NCBI GenBank assembly: GCA_028015205.1
Contig: CM051517.1
Coordinates: 59,085,455-59,149,454, forward strand
Length of the DNA: 64,000 bases
Direction of reading: 5' to 3'
Source of the DNA: Mytilisepta virgata
Taxonomy: Eukaryota; Mollusca; Bivalvia; Mytilida; Mytilidae
Part shown: in pieces, positions 52,342 through 64,000 of the stretch
Position numbering within the stretch: position 1 is the stretch's first letter
Layout of the letters: each line of letters begins with the position of its first letter
Position numbers and translations under genes: made by a program
The notes under the pieces: generated by a model
Databases searched by the model: none
The model's input: the letters and a program-made list of their open reading frames with translations, nothing else
Told to the model about the DNA's origin: nothing

Positions 52342-55300
52342 CAGTAAAAATGGACACAAAATTGTTGAAAAAAAAAATTGAGATGTAAATTACAATAAAT
52401 GCGTTATCGACATATTCAACTAATAACATCTGAAGTCGGCACAATTTTTAATTTCTTGTAGATAAACTATGACGCAATCGGATCAAGAGGATAATTGTAA
52501 ACTGTACATCTTTCCGACACATTTATGCACCGACCGTTTCCTCAAACATTTTAACCCAGCATTAATATTTCTTAAATTATATTCTTTTAATGTTTTTTTT
52601 CTCAACGACTGAAATTTCTGATGATACCTGCACAAATATTAACAGGAAAGAGCACAAAACACAAAATAAACACAACAGAGGGTCTGTATAGTCTGACTTG
52701 GTACAGGAATAGTGGTGGGGTTAAATCGTTTTATGGGTACCCAAACCTATTTAGGTACATTAGAGATGAACTTTGTAAAGTGATTCCTCTAGATTCGAGT
52801 GCTCTTTATTCTGTCCTTGCGGAAAGTAGTATTGTGCCATACGTTTAATTCAAATTTAAAATTTGATTCACAACTTTGTGAAACTTTACAGAAATATTGA
52901 ACATCATAGGTATATGGAATAATTGTTGCCATCAAAGTTGATGTTATACGAGTTTGGTGTTCCTATGTAGGATCCTTTAGTTCCGTTTTCAACAATTATT
53001 CCAGATAAACTTGGGTAAATATGAGTGAACCAAAATCACGTTCACAATAAAAATAACTCTACCAAAGATACAGTCCATAGTGTTAACACACCTATTCATT
53101 GTCTTGTAAGTTAAGTTAACCCTTGTGTGAATAAGCCCTCAGGCTGTATCTGATCTAGGTTAATCCCCTCAAGTGTACATGTTTAAAATTTGGTTTCTTC
53201 AGTCGAATTACGTGACTGAATGTATGGAAAATGCTTCTCTGACTAACTTTTCTCGGTTAATTTTCTGTCATTTCACTTCTTGACAGAAGATGTCAGTTTT
53301 TACTACTTCCTTAGCAAAATAAGGGAAGAGGATAGGAGCGCCAAACATCGCACTTGTAGCTTTGATGCAAGACTGCATTGCCCCAGCATTACATTTCTAT
53401 GATAGAATAGAGAATGGAAACGGGGAAAGTGTCAAAAGGACAACAACCCGATCAAGGTACACTAGTTTTGATACACAAGATATGCATATTTTGTCGAATC
53501 ATCCTTCCTGCTGAAGACCAAAAATGTTGAAAGCCGAAACAATAACATGAATTCCTGAAGACCATATTCAAATGCTGAAGTAAGCAAGTACAAAAACTTA
53601 CGTATGAGGGAGATATTCCTTAGTTCTCATTGACATTGACTTTTAAATTACTGGTTTTGCCCCACTTTATTTCTCTGAATTTTGAACTTGGGTAAAAATT
53701 CGATTCTTACTAATCTCTTTATTACATCTGTATTTGAGATCAGTATTCAACTTTCTGACTCCAGTGTGATTCGATGTTTAAGTCAAATTTGATTTAAAAT
53801 TGATACAAAATAGTTATATTTTTTTATTCACTGCATGGTTAAAATATAATTCTTTAATGCCAATTTTGATGTACAAGATGTGCACATTTCGTCGATATAC
53901 GAAAAAAAAAACAAGGTCAAATAATGTGCTTTTTTAGGCTACCCAACCGATCCAAATTTTGGATTTTTGTCCGGGCTCTGTCTGTTGGATAGCTTTGATT
54001 GATGGGTACAATGTATTGCATTGTTGACCTTTCCTGTTACCCATTTTGTTTGTTTACATAAACGAGCTTGTATTTTTTTAAGGTGGCAAGCTCTTGTAAC
54101 TAGAGTATGTACTTGCAAAACATAACAAACACTCAGTTTACCATTATTTAACTTAATATTGTCAGAATTTCGGATGACGCTATTACCTCATTTGCCTCAA
54201 TGCTTGTTATGGCCCTGTAAAGATGCCGTCTGGTTTTCAAAAAGTAGGCAAATGGCTGCTACAGAAGGATAACAATTCGTCCCTAACCAACCATCCACCC
54301 TTTTCCAATGGCAGTCAAAATGGGTCCCCCTATGTGTCCGAATCATTCCAATTTATGAATTACTTGATACATGCATTACTGACAGAAAAAACTCTAACTT
54401 TGCCTATTATTTCAATTTTTATAATTTAAACTTTAGCAACAAATAACCAAGCTGGAAAAAAATCGGTTGTTGTCACATATATATGAATCTCGCATGACGC
54501 CGGTTATACTTACTGACAGTGGGTAGTGTTAAACATGTTAAATGAATTCTTATTCATAACGATTTGGATCTATAGTGTCAGATTTTCCGTACTTAGCATT
54601 CCCTGGCTCTACTCCAAACAGTTCATACTGAATATATACACGAAAGTCTCTATCAGTTCGGCTTCGCTCATGCCATTGTCTCATAGTATGAAGCCTTTCG
54701 CGAAGAGTAATTCCTGTCTGAAATGAAAAAGAACAATTTTATGAATACCAAAGATTCGAGGAAATTCACCGATACAAAACCTTTTTCAAAAAAAAACTGC
54801 ATAGGCAGAAAAGAAGGGACTGATTTAAGAGAGGAAGTCCCTTCCCAATAAAACATACGAAACATTATTTTTTACGAGACATAGATTTTTCTCAAATCTG
54901 ATATTCACACCTTGGTTTAGACGTCCCGAAAATACTAGTAGAATGTTTAAATCTGTAAAGATGACCAACAGCTTTTTTCATGACATTTTATAAAGGTAGA
55001 ACCTTGTTATTTGTAAAAGTCTTTTGAGGCAAATTTGTCCAACACCATGGCAACGAAGATTTGAAATATAATATCTATTAATTATTATTATATTATATTA
55101 ATTATTCTATACACAATTCCATTATTGATAAAGACTATAGTTGTGAACTTCGATTTAAAAATATAATGAAATGAGGTTTTGAGTTAAGTGCATGGACTTT
55201 TTTCTATCTAACAAAAGAGTACGCCTTAGTTTCCTTCTTTGATGTTTTATAATATACCTTTAGTAAGTTCGGTACTGTAAAAATATTGATTTTTGTTCTG

Positions 55301-58058
55301 TCCAAATAGTGCGCGTTAGTTTCTATATCAATTTATAAATGTTTTATTATAACAGATATATTCCAATGCATCCAAAACATATGTTATGAATGCAAAACAG
55401 GTATATTAAAAATGCGCATATGTGCAATCACATTTTGGAAAGTTAGGGACAACTGCCGTTTGCCAATCAAACATACCAAAATTAGTTGACAGATTGTAGA
55501 ATTAGATATTCGATTCTTCATTATAAGGCATCAAATGGAACCCAGTCGTAAGGACTAATTCCTGCCAACCACAATTTGCCATGGAAACGGCGCAAAAAAT
55601 GTGAAATTCATTTAAGTATACTGGACTGTATAGAAACATTAATCAATGTATGATGGTGTATGTTCAGTGGTTAGCAATTGTTTGAAATCGAGGTTGCCAT
55701 GGACACTTGAGAGATTTTTTTATCAGCTCACTTATCAGGATTTCTTGTTCACATTGCTTCTGCTTTTGTTTCTGCGTTTTCTCGCATTTTAGTTCACAAA
55801 TGTGCACTATATATTTTAAGACTTTAAAGGGTCAGAAGGGTTGATAGGTTGTATGTTTAAGTATATGTTGTCTACATGCCCTTGCCCTTATATCCATGTT
55901 TAGTCTGATATCCGTTTTGTTTTCTCATCGGAATCTGGCAGTCCTATTTGTAACGAAGTTTTGATGATAACGTCATGTAACAAATTGACACCTATCATCC
56001 ACCCATCCCTATTGTTCGATGGACCCGACACTAATTTAGTGTTTCGGCAGCTTGAAACAAATATGAACGGATGGCTTGATATGTATTGATATATTTTACA
56101 AAAAAGGTATTCTAGGTAACTTTATTTCGCACTCTAGCTCTTGTGAGAATTTCAACTAGGTTTCAATGTCTTAGTTTAGTTTAAACATATTTATTCATAA
56201 TAAGCATACAGTGTGAAATAATACATACAATTGAACAACAAACAGAACGGATTCGGAAACAAGCTATATACAGCTTATGACACTCCGTCTCCCTTTTGCT
56301 GCCCATAAATAATATTTTGACGATAACGGTGCATACACGTGGATGATTATCAAATACGAATGATTTATCTTGGGGGAAAAAATGAAATATATATAAACAA
56401 AAGAAAAAAGTTTTTGGATTTGGATAATGTCTTTTGTACGCTATAATAGGCATATTATTACCCATGTGTTTACCATTATTTCTGTTTGTTGTCTCATCTA
56501 TAATCTGCTAGTCCAATTTGAAACAAATCGTGGAAAAAACATTCAGTGCAGTTATTGCCATATATTTCATCACAGTGTAACCTTTGTAGACAATACAAGC
56601 TCCTAACAGAGGTTTATTTACACAAAGAATCGTATGTCCTGTCAATTAACACTTCAGGGGCAGAGGTAAACTTATTATAAGACCATTAGATATTATGATA
56701 CAAGTTTAAAAATTTTAGACTCAAGTTTATCATATTTTCACACCTAAAAGTCTGAAGAAATGCTAGTTATTGTCGAACTTATTGGACTCATTTTCAAACA
56801 ACCTTGGAAGAATTTTTTTAAGTAGTAAGACGTTTTGTTGATCCCATATTTTCTATCACCAATCACATAATTTAATATGTATATGTGCATTAAAAGCATA
56901 ATAAATCAAATTTTACTATATGTTTGTGATGACAATCAAGCAGATATCTAAAAATCAACGCATGTGATATAACTAGTTTCGTAAAATTTGTCACTTTCAG
57001 TTTGTTTTTCAAGTTAATTTCATTGCAACATAAAATAAATTTGTAAATATTCTATGCTATCGAAGATTATCCTTGTTTATCATCTTTTTCATGGACAAAG
57101 ATACATATGAATTGAAAGTAAAATTCACTGATGTAATCTTTATTATTAATCCTTTCGGATCATTTTCATACAAAAATATTTTACGATCAAAATTATTATG
57201 CTTGACCTACTGTATATGCAGATTCTAAGTGTTAGTGGAATTTGATTGGTGTAACTTAAAATATGCAAGAAAAAATATTGAGGCACAAGCAAGTGTTTAA
57301 TTTTTTTTTATGTCGACATCAATATTAATTGATAACAACTGTATTAATAAAGACCATTTCTAGTAGGGACATAACACAAATTACACAGGGGAACATATTG
57401 TTTTTACCTGGCTTCTTATTATTATTATGTCCCCCAAACTAAGTTGGAGAGGAAATATTGTTTTTACTTGGTTTCTTCTTCTTCTTCTTCTTCTTATTAT
57501 TATTATTCTTTCGTCTTGCGGCCAACTCGTTCAAAGCATCTCATAAGAAACGGCTCAGTCGATTTGTATGAAACTTTTTGATTATGGTCTGAAAATGTGA
57601 AACTATTTTAGAATTTTCAGAATTGACGCCGTCCAAGTTGAGGTCTTTTGTTTTCCGAGAAATCGAAAAGTGCATGAGATCCCGTGGCAATTGGAGCGTG
57701 AGAGGAACATCTGTTTCGGTATCCCAAACAATCAGTAGAAATATTTTTATTTAATCTAGATTTGACAAGTTATCATAATTACTATAAATCGAATTTAAAT
57801 GAAGAAACAAACTGTTCTTATATAATCTGCAATGTAGAAAGAAATGGCATTCATCATCAATTTTATTATTATTATAACATTATCTTTCTTTTCGGAGTAA
57901 TATATACCTATTTTAAATAACAATGTATGATCACTTATTCTGAAAATTAACAACACGTAAGGAAATGAATAGAAATCAGAGACCGGAATTGTATTTATTA
58001 TTATTGAAAATCTTAATGGACATGAGACCAATGGCCACATAGCTGGATGGCCAATTGC

Positions 58059-58370
58059 CATCATAACGTTGACACATATTAGACATTGGGCTTGTTCATG
58101 CGGCCGAAACAAAATTTTAGAAACTTTGCAAAATTCCTTCCATAGATGCATAAAATGGATCAAACAAGATTTCTATTCAGAGCAGAAGACTAGAATGGTC
58201 AATTTTATGGACGTGCGACAACGACGACGGACGCTAAGTGATGGAAATATCTCACAAACATTTGGTCAACGTTAGCTAAAAAGATTTGTTATTGCAATTG
58301 AAAAGTTCTTTTTATTGATTAAATTAGTCATCATAACGTTGACAAATATTAGACATTGGGCCTGTTCATG
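58059..58370 (+). repeat. Direct repeat pair
   Basis: CATCATAACGTTGACACATA with TTAGACATTGGGCTTGTTCA at about 58059-58100 recurs at about 58330-58370 with two changes. Confidence 0.7.
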
Positions 58371-58614
58371 TTTCTGTGGACCATAATTTTGGGGGCAACC
58401 ATTCAAAGAAGAAAGGCTCTATAATTTGGTGGAAAAATGTAGACTCAAAATGTGGTGAAAAATGGCAGAGCTAAATAACAACTTGAGTCAAATAACAGTA
58501 TATTTTGGAAAAGGCACGCTCGTGACTTTGTAACGTATCAGACTTATCATATGATCGATAATTTTGCAGCAGCAAAAAACAGAAATGAGCACGTGAATAT
58601 ACTAGTAGTCATGA

Positions 58615-58705
58615 GCAAAAAAAGAGCAGTGAAGAGTAGAGAAAAAAAATAGGGAAAAAAAAGAACAGAAAAAAGAAAGAAAAAAAGAAAGAAGAGAAAA
58701 CACAT
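58615..58705. repeat. Purine-only tract
   Basis: About 90 bases that are almost entirely A and G. Low complexity; a minus-strand open frame through it is an artefact. Confidence 0.7.
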
Positions 58706-58929
58706 GGAGGGTGGTTTATGTAGCAGCAGCAGCACTACTAAAAACAGAAATGCGCAATTGAGTATAGCCTGAGGAGCAGCATGATTAAAGACTTTAACAG
58801 TGACAAGGACTACGAACCAAACCATTCCTAAATGCACAGACTCCAGCTGGATCAAATGACCGTTCGGTAACAGTATCAATTATGATAGACTCCTTTACCA
58901 TCGAAAGGCCCAGAAAAGACAGATAATAA

Positions 58930-59500
58930 AAAGCGCTGGAAAAGCTGAAGATAAACCTATCACGCAATTTTGTCGACCCTTTTAGCAGTGAAAACCCTAT
59001 AGACTTCATTAGGAGTTCACAACCCTTTAAATTACCACGAAATAACCCAGATACAACGCTGATTGAAAAAGTACGGGAAAGGGGGAGATAATCTAATCCA
59101 GTCAAATCTGTTGGCTCTTGACCTCAACACGAGAAATTAAACCTTTACTCTTGGAAGAGAGATTATGTTTATCTACTCACATGGAAAACAAACAGAACAT
59201 CCAAAAAGAAAAAAAAACACGGGAAAGGGGAAATAATTCAATCCAGGCAACGGAATAGACCTTCCAGCAATAGGTCCGAGCCTTAACACCTCTAAGAGAT
59301 GAGAATTTATCCCTATACAGTCCAAGGAAAGCTAGACAAAAAAAAAAAAAGAAACAAAAAGCGGGAAAGGAGGAGGATAACAATATCACGCCATTGTTTC
59401 AGTCCTTTAGCAGTAACAGGATTAACCTGGATTTGTTTTAGTTCCCCATATCTATGATCATAACAGTTTTTGCCTAGAGATGCCTTGAGGGCAATATCAC
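58930..59500. repeat. Degenerate tandem array
   Basis: Blocks of the form CGGGAAAGGGGGAGATAATC recur near 59076, 59220 and 59360, with a weaker one near 58935. Each is followed by AATCCAGKCAA- or ATCACGC-type sequence and then CCTTTAGCAGT or a similar end. Period about 140-150 bp. Confidence 0.6.
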
Positions 59501-60082
59501 AATGTTGCCCCATTCACATTGATCTAATTTGGGTGAGCAAACCTATGTTTAAAAACTACCCACCTTTTGAAATGTTGGACAGATAATTTTGCTCCATGTC
59601 TTACGTTTCAGTGAATAGTTTTAGAAGGTTTAGAAGAAGTTTCGCTAACAATTGCAATACCTATGATAAATCAAGTCTTATTATCTTCTCTTCAAAATAT
59701 ATATAATTATTTTTCCTCACGAACATCTTCATATGGTGCACTGAAATTTCACTTAATTCCATTAAATGATTCTGATGAGTTGCGCTTACAAGATTCATGG
59801 ACAGACAACAGACAGCAAACTGACAGTGGGGTAACTCCTGTATACTCACAAACTCTTGTTAGTTAGTCATCACTCTACCTCCAAAATGCACAGTTCAGTT
59901 AAGCTTGTAATGATAACTATGTACTATTTTGAACAATTTATGTTAAACGCAAAAAGTATTATTTTTACAACCTGAAGTAATGATAAATACTTTACAGACC
60001 ATTTAAATTCTTCTAGCTGTTTTACTCGGCTTCTATAGAACCTATATCACAATATCCTAATGGGATGGAAATAAAGAAACAT

Positions 60083-61083
60083 GCCTCTTTTGACGACTGG
60101 TAGTTTACCTGCTTATAAAAGTACATGAGTTTTTTAACAAACATGATTAATATCTCTTTTATCAAGCTTTGATGACGGTGCTTCTTAAATTTATTGTTAG
60201 AAATGTTGACTTTAGAATTGAATATGTAAAAAACGGTAATACATTTGAAGGTGTTCTCTAAGTTATCTAGAAGGCAATTCATTTTTATACCTTAAAACCA
60301 AATTTTACAGAATTATTTTGCCCATGAAATAAATGAAATTACTTGCGAACAAAGAACATACCATTTATCTTACTGTATAGGTGCTTGTATGTGTACTGTA
60401 CGGGTGCTTGCGAATGGTTTATACTGTCACTTTTTGCAATATACCCCAACAAAACTTAGCTTTTCGACCAAAAGAATGATCAATTATGGCACACAAATCT
60501 TTGCCATTTGTTTGAAACTACATGTAGCAGTTTAAACACGAATAAAACACTTTGGGATCCATCATTTACATCTGAAGAATAATTTTAAAAATCTTTAATA
60601 ATTATTATATGCCATAATTCGCATAATACGCAATCGTTATAGGAAATATTATTGTATAGCAATGTAATACTAGTATTCCGTTTTAAACGTTACAAACATT
60701 TCCGCCAATATTCGCAGTTATTTCGATATATTGCAACAAGTGACTGTACAAACCATTCGCAAGCACCCGTACAGTACACATACAAGCACCTATACAGTAA
60801 GAGAAATGGTATGTTCTTTGTTCGCAAGTAATTTAATTTATTTTTAGGGCAAAATAATTCTGTAAAATTTTGTTTTAAGGTATAAAAATGAATTACCTTC
60901 AAGATAACCAAGAGAACCCCTTCAAATGTATTACCGTTTTTTTACGTATTCAGTTCTAAAGTCAACATTTCTAACAGTAAATTTAAGAAGCATCGTGATC
61001 AAAAGAGATATTAATGATGTTTGTTAAAAAAAAAATCATGTACTTTTATATGCATGTAAACGACCAAGCGTCAAAAGACGCAT
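60083..61083. repeat. Large inverted repeat, arms about 360 bp
   Basis: The left arm (60083-60443) and right arm (60726-61083) are reverse complements at about 85-90%, with shared blocks such as GCGAATGGTTTRTACWGTCA and AGGTGCTTGTATGTGTACTG. A 280-bp spacer separates them. No transposase and no clear target duplication. Probably an old fold-back element. Confidence 0.75.
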
Positions 61084-61329
61084 ACATATCTTAACTTTCC
61101 ATTAAATATGTGTAAAATACAAAAATAGGGTAGCAGCGATCTTCGTAGTAAGTGACTGATTCGCCGCTATACAAATCGCAACTAAACAAGTGACCAAAAA
61201 ATATTCATTTCCGCTCCCACACTGTGTCAAACTATTTTTTGGGGTAAATTTATAACAACTTCTATCTTATTCCAAAGAATAAAGATTAAAAAGAAAGTAA
61301 TTGATACAATTGAACGATAAATAAGTATA

Positions 61330-62460
61330 AGTAGAAAGATACAGATACAGATCTTTTATTTTTCCAATCACTGGGCATGACAATCAAATATAATCAATGT
61401 TGAACAAAATACAAATGAAGATTTAACAAGGATAATGAATGTTTTTTGTAAACTATTAATATGATTGAACATTGTAAATAAAAGGAAATAATAACTAAAG
61501 AAAACTTACATATATCAGTACATTACAACATATATACATGAACGCACTGTGATCCAGATCAAGCCCGCAAATCAGACCCTGACTTAAGTTCATTTCTTAT
61601 GTTTCATAATTAAAGTAACTTTTGAATAATCTATAAGTTCTAAGTTTATTTCCCATATCTGCTTTTTTCTTGTCATCAAATAACCTATTTTTCCATATGT
61701 TCACAATTTTTTATTTTAAAACTGATTTTACTTTATTTATAATTTAACATGTTTTAGCATTGTTATTATTATTTAGGAAATATTCTAAAGTTAAGTATTT
61801 TAAGATTTCTTGAATACAACAATACCATGACTCTTTTTTATCTTGAGCCATTGATTTAGACAATTGAAAAGTTTCTGATAATAGAGTATCACCAGATCCA
61901 CCTTTTACTAGATGACACCAATACCTTATAATACTTATAAAAACTGATTAGATGATAGGTAGGCTACCTAATTCACCTTTACATGAATCATTAGATGCTT
62001 TACTTCTTAAAGAATCAATTTCTTTGGTAATATACTTTTCTATATTGCCCCAAAATTTCAGACCTATATAACAAAATAGGCTGAATTGTATGGTAAAATA
62101 TGTGCATTAATATGTTTGCATCAGGAATTGGGTGATTAAATATATTTCTTAATTTAAAAAATGCTTTTGTACCTTTATTATATAATTCTCGTTTAGCAGC
62201 TGAGAAACTTCCAGAAGATGTAAAAATGATTCCCAAATATTTATACTGTTGTGCATTCTCAATCAGATTATTTTCAAATTTTATTCTTAAATCCATTTTT
62301 CTGTCAGTTTTATTAAATACGAAAACTTTTGTTTTCTTTAAATTAACTGTCATTTTCCAATCTTTTGAAAAATTGGCTAGTTTATTTACACAGTTTTGTA
62401 GACCCTTTTCAGATGTAGATGATAGGACTACATCACATGAATGAGTTATAATAATTGACT
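61330..62460 (-). pseudogene. Decayed LINE reverse transcriptase, C-terminal half
   Basis: On the minus strand from about 62450: SCDVVLSSTSEKGLQNCVNK, then KDWKMTVNLKKTKVFVF, then YKYLGIIFTSSGSFSAAKRE. This is the palm/thumb end of a non-LTR reverse transcriptase. The position of the catalytic YADD box reads HSCD and is dead. Further down, a frame with SMAQDKKESWYCCIQ and similar tail sequence is interrupted by stops. It ends with A/T-rich sequence near 61330. Confidence 0.8.
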
Positions 62461-62474
62461 ATGTTAACTATATC

Positions 62475-62706
62475 TTAAACGGTTCGTTTCTTTACAAATT
62501 TACAAGACCGAATGAAACTGTCTCCGGGGGCTAAATTAATATAGGACAATATGTAAATTTCACACATGTGCGGAAAAACTTACTCGAGCACTTTCCCACT
62601 CCCACCTTTCTACCTAAAACAACCAAGGTAACCGTTGTAACCATGCGTAAAAAGTCTGGGTATAAATAATCCAAATAACTGTTATTATTTAGAATTTCTC
62701 CTCAGA
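62475..62706 (+). promoter_or_regulatory. Promoter and 5' UTR of astacin gene B
   Basis: Near-identical to 15375-15593. The TATA box TATAAAT is at 62661-62667. The block from CCAAGGTAACCGT through AAAAAGTCTGGGTATAAA differs at only about two positions from gene A. Confidence 0.7.
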
Positions 62707-62782
62707 ATGAAAGTGTCATTTTATTATGCGGTTTTTATTTTTACCATTTATCTGTGTACCATTAGCAGCAGGCGTATAGAAA
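62707..62782 (+). CDS. Astacin gene B, exon 1 (signal peptide), partial at window end
   Basis: A 76-nt exon, the same length and phase as exon 1 of gene A, from ATG (MKVSFYYAVFIFTIYLCTIS then SRRIE) to a GTAAGT donor. 14 of 25 residues match gene A. Given the conserved promoter, exon length, donor and following intron sequence, this is the first exon of a tandem paralogue. Its other exons lie beyond the window, so whether it also has kringles cannot be seen. It could instead be a 5'-only duplicate. Confidence 0.8.
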
Positions 62783-64000
62783 GTAAGTTTCGACTTTTAT
62801 TTAAAATTTGGAAAATTTAAAATATCTGCCGTTTTATTTCATTAAAAAAATATTTATGATTTATGATATAAGTATTTATTTGATATTAAAAAAAGGTCTC
62901 ATACTATGGGACCAAATCCGTTTGAAAAATATTTGATATATCCCAATTACGCTTGCATAACAATTATTGGTTTTAAATATTCTAATTGTTATATTTTATT
63001 TTACAAATCAAAGAATGTGATTCGCTGTTTTAATATATCCTTAGTGTTTAATTCTAGTTAATTACATGCGAGCCAAATCAGCTCTGAACTAGTTTCAATC
63101 TCTTGCATAGCTAATATTAGTTCGGAGCAGATTTTTCAACCATAAATGTTTGTATCTAAATGAGGTTATATACACACACCAAACTGGAACTATTTCATCG
63201 AATTCTATTCCCCATTTTAAAATTACTACACATGTTGTAAAATTTTGACAATAACCAAGTGTTATGAATTTGGAAGATAGGTGCGCGTGACAACATACCA
63301 ATTCATATGTCACGATTTCCAGTCATTTACTAATATCATGAATATGCAAAATAAAAATATTTATTTTGCTTTATTTACACGCAATCATTGCATCGCATCT
63401 TTAAGTACAATGCACTGCAAACGTAAAAACCAGAGACAAACATGCGATTTAAAACGGACTTAAGGCCGTCAACGAACAGATTGTAAGGGAATTTGGACAA
63501 ATTTGCGATTTAGCGACTTACAAAATTTCAACAAAACCAGAAAACTCAGTAAAAATTGTATGTTTTAAATTCGGTTTAAGTGTCAATTTTGCCGCCCAAT
63601 GTTTGTCTACTGAGATACAGTTAGATAAATTTTGCTAATTTAACCATTTTCTACATCCACACTTCTTTCATTTCTTGAAATATCAGAAATATTTTGTCAT
63701 ATATCTAAATTCTTTGGTTTCTAAACCTTACTTGATGACTGGATGTAGTGTTGTTTCCACCTCTTTACTGGTAATACACTGTGTTATTTTGTCGGACATT
63801 ATATGTTGTCTTGATTCCTGACCCCCATATCCGTTCTTTCTCATATTTAGTAGGCTTGTGAAGTCAAGGGCAGATAAGTCGGATAAGAAGTTTTAAAGGG
63901 TATGATAGAATAATGTATTCAGAACAAGAAAGAAGAAAAAGAAAAAGAGATAGAGAGAGAAAAAAAGCTCATACGACGGAATTAGCAATTAAGGCCGAAA
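62783..64000. other. Gene B intron 1, start
   Basis: Non-coding, collinear with 15670-17720 and then 20060-20275. It lacks the 2.25-kb palindrome of gene A. An A/G-rich run is near 63925-63965. Confidence 0.65.

Larger units (their letters stand above)
52342..62430. other. Intergenic region between astacin genes A and B
   Basis: No coding exon recognised. It holds repeats R2 (52632-52760), R3 (53458-53570, 53865-53910) and R1 (54235-54350, minus), a (TTC)n(TTA)n microsatellite (57470-57510), arrays at 58059-59500, the inverted repeat at 60083-61083 and a decayed LINE (61330-62460). The 54350-57400 part is plain AT-rich DNA, apart from a degenerate repeat at 56170-56470. The gene A poly(A) site is not obvious. 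Confidence 0.55.

Noticed and set aside
58547..58879. 110-residue Phe/Leu-rich minus-strand open frame
   Set aside because: It is the reading of a purine-only tract as poly-Phe/Leu; no initiation or family signal.

Overview
The window looks like nuclear DNA of a bivalve mollusc, possibly mussel-like. It is AT-rich, has short exons in long introns with GT-AG borders, and is dense in degenerate tandem and fold-back repeats of the kind common in bivalves. No prokaryotic feature is present. The lineage call is inference from texture and gene content. All three gene models lie on the + strand.

Region 1 (1 to about 8850) is the 3' part of SMC3, the cohesin ATPase. Eight exons run from within the second coiled coil to the terminal stop at 6661. 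A long 3' UTR follows. Its introns carry several small hairpin transposon relics.

Region 2 (about 8850-15330) is intergenic and made of old repeats. No gene was recognised in it.

Region 3 (15375-52341) is one 25-exon gene for a secreted zinc metalloprotease. My exon model sums to 3396 nt, which is 1131 codons plus a stop, with matching phases at every junction. The predicted order is signal peptide, long basic/acidic prosegment, astacin catalytic domain ([12 protein letters not shown]), EGF, CUB, EGF, MAM, kringle, shortened kringle, kringle, EGF, kringle, kringle. This joins tolloid-like (CUB/EGF), meprin-like (MAM) and plasminogen-like (kringle) parts on one astacin. I know of no described protease with this architecture, and it is the main discovery of the window. 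The catalytic domain keeps its zinc ligands but has Glu where the Met-turn methionine normally sits. The second kringle lacks most of the Cys2-Cys3 loop. Intron 1 (about 10 kb) holds a 2.25-kb near-perfect palindrome flanked by TTAA, with a 325-bp hAT-like palindromic element nested in one arm, plus a truncated LINE.

Region 4 (52342-62430) is intergenic repeat-rich DNA with a large inverted repeat (60083-61083) and a decayed LINE.

Region 5 (62475-64000) is the promoter, signal-peptide exon and start of intron 1 of a second, tandem copy of the astacin gene, cut by the window edge. Its promoter is nearly identical to that of copy A, its first exon has diverged only by amino-acid-changing substitutions, and its intron lacks the big palindrome, so it serves as an approximate empty site.
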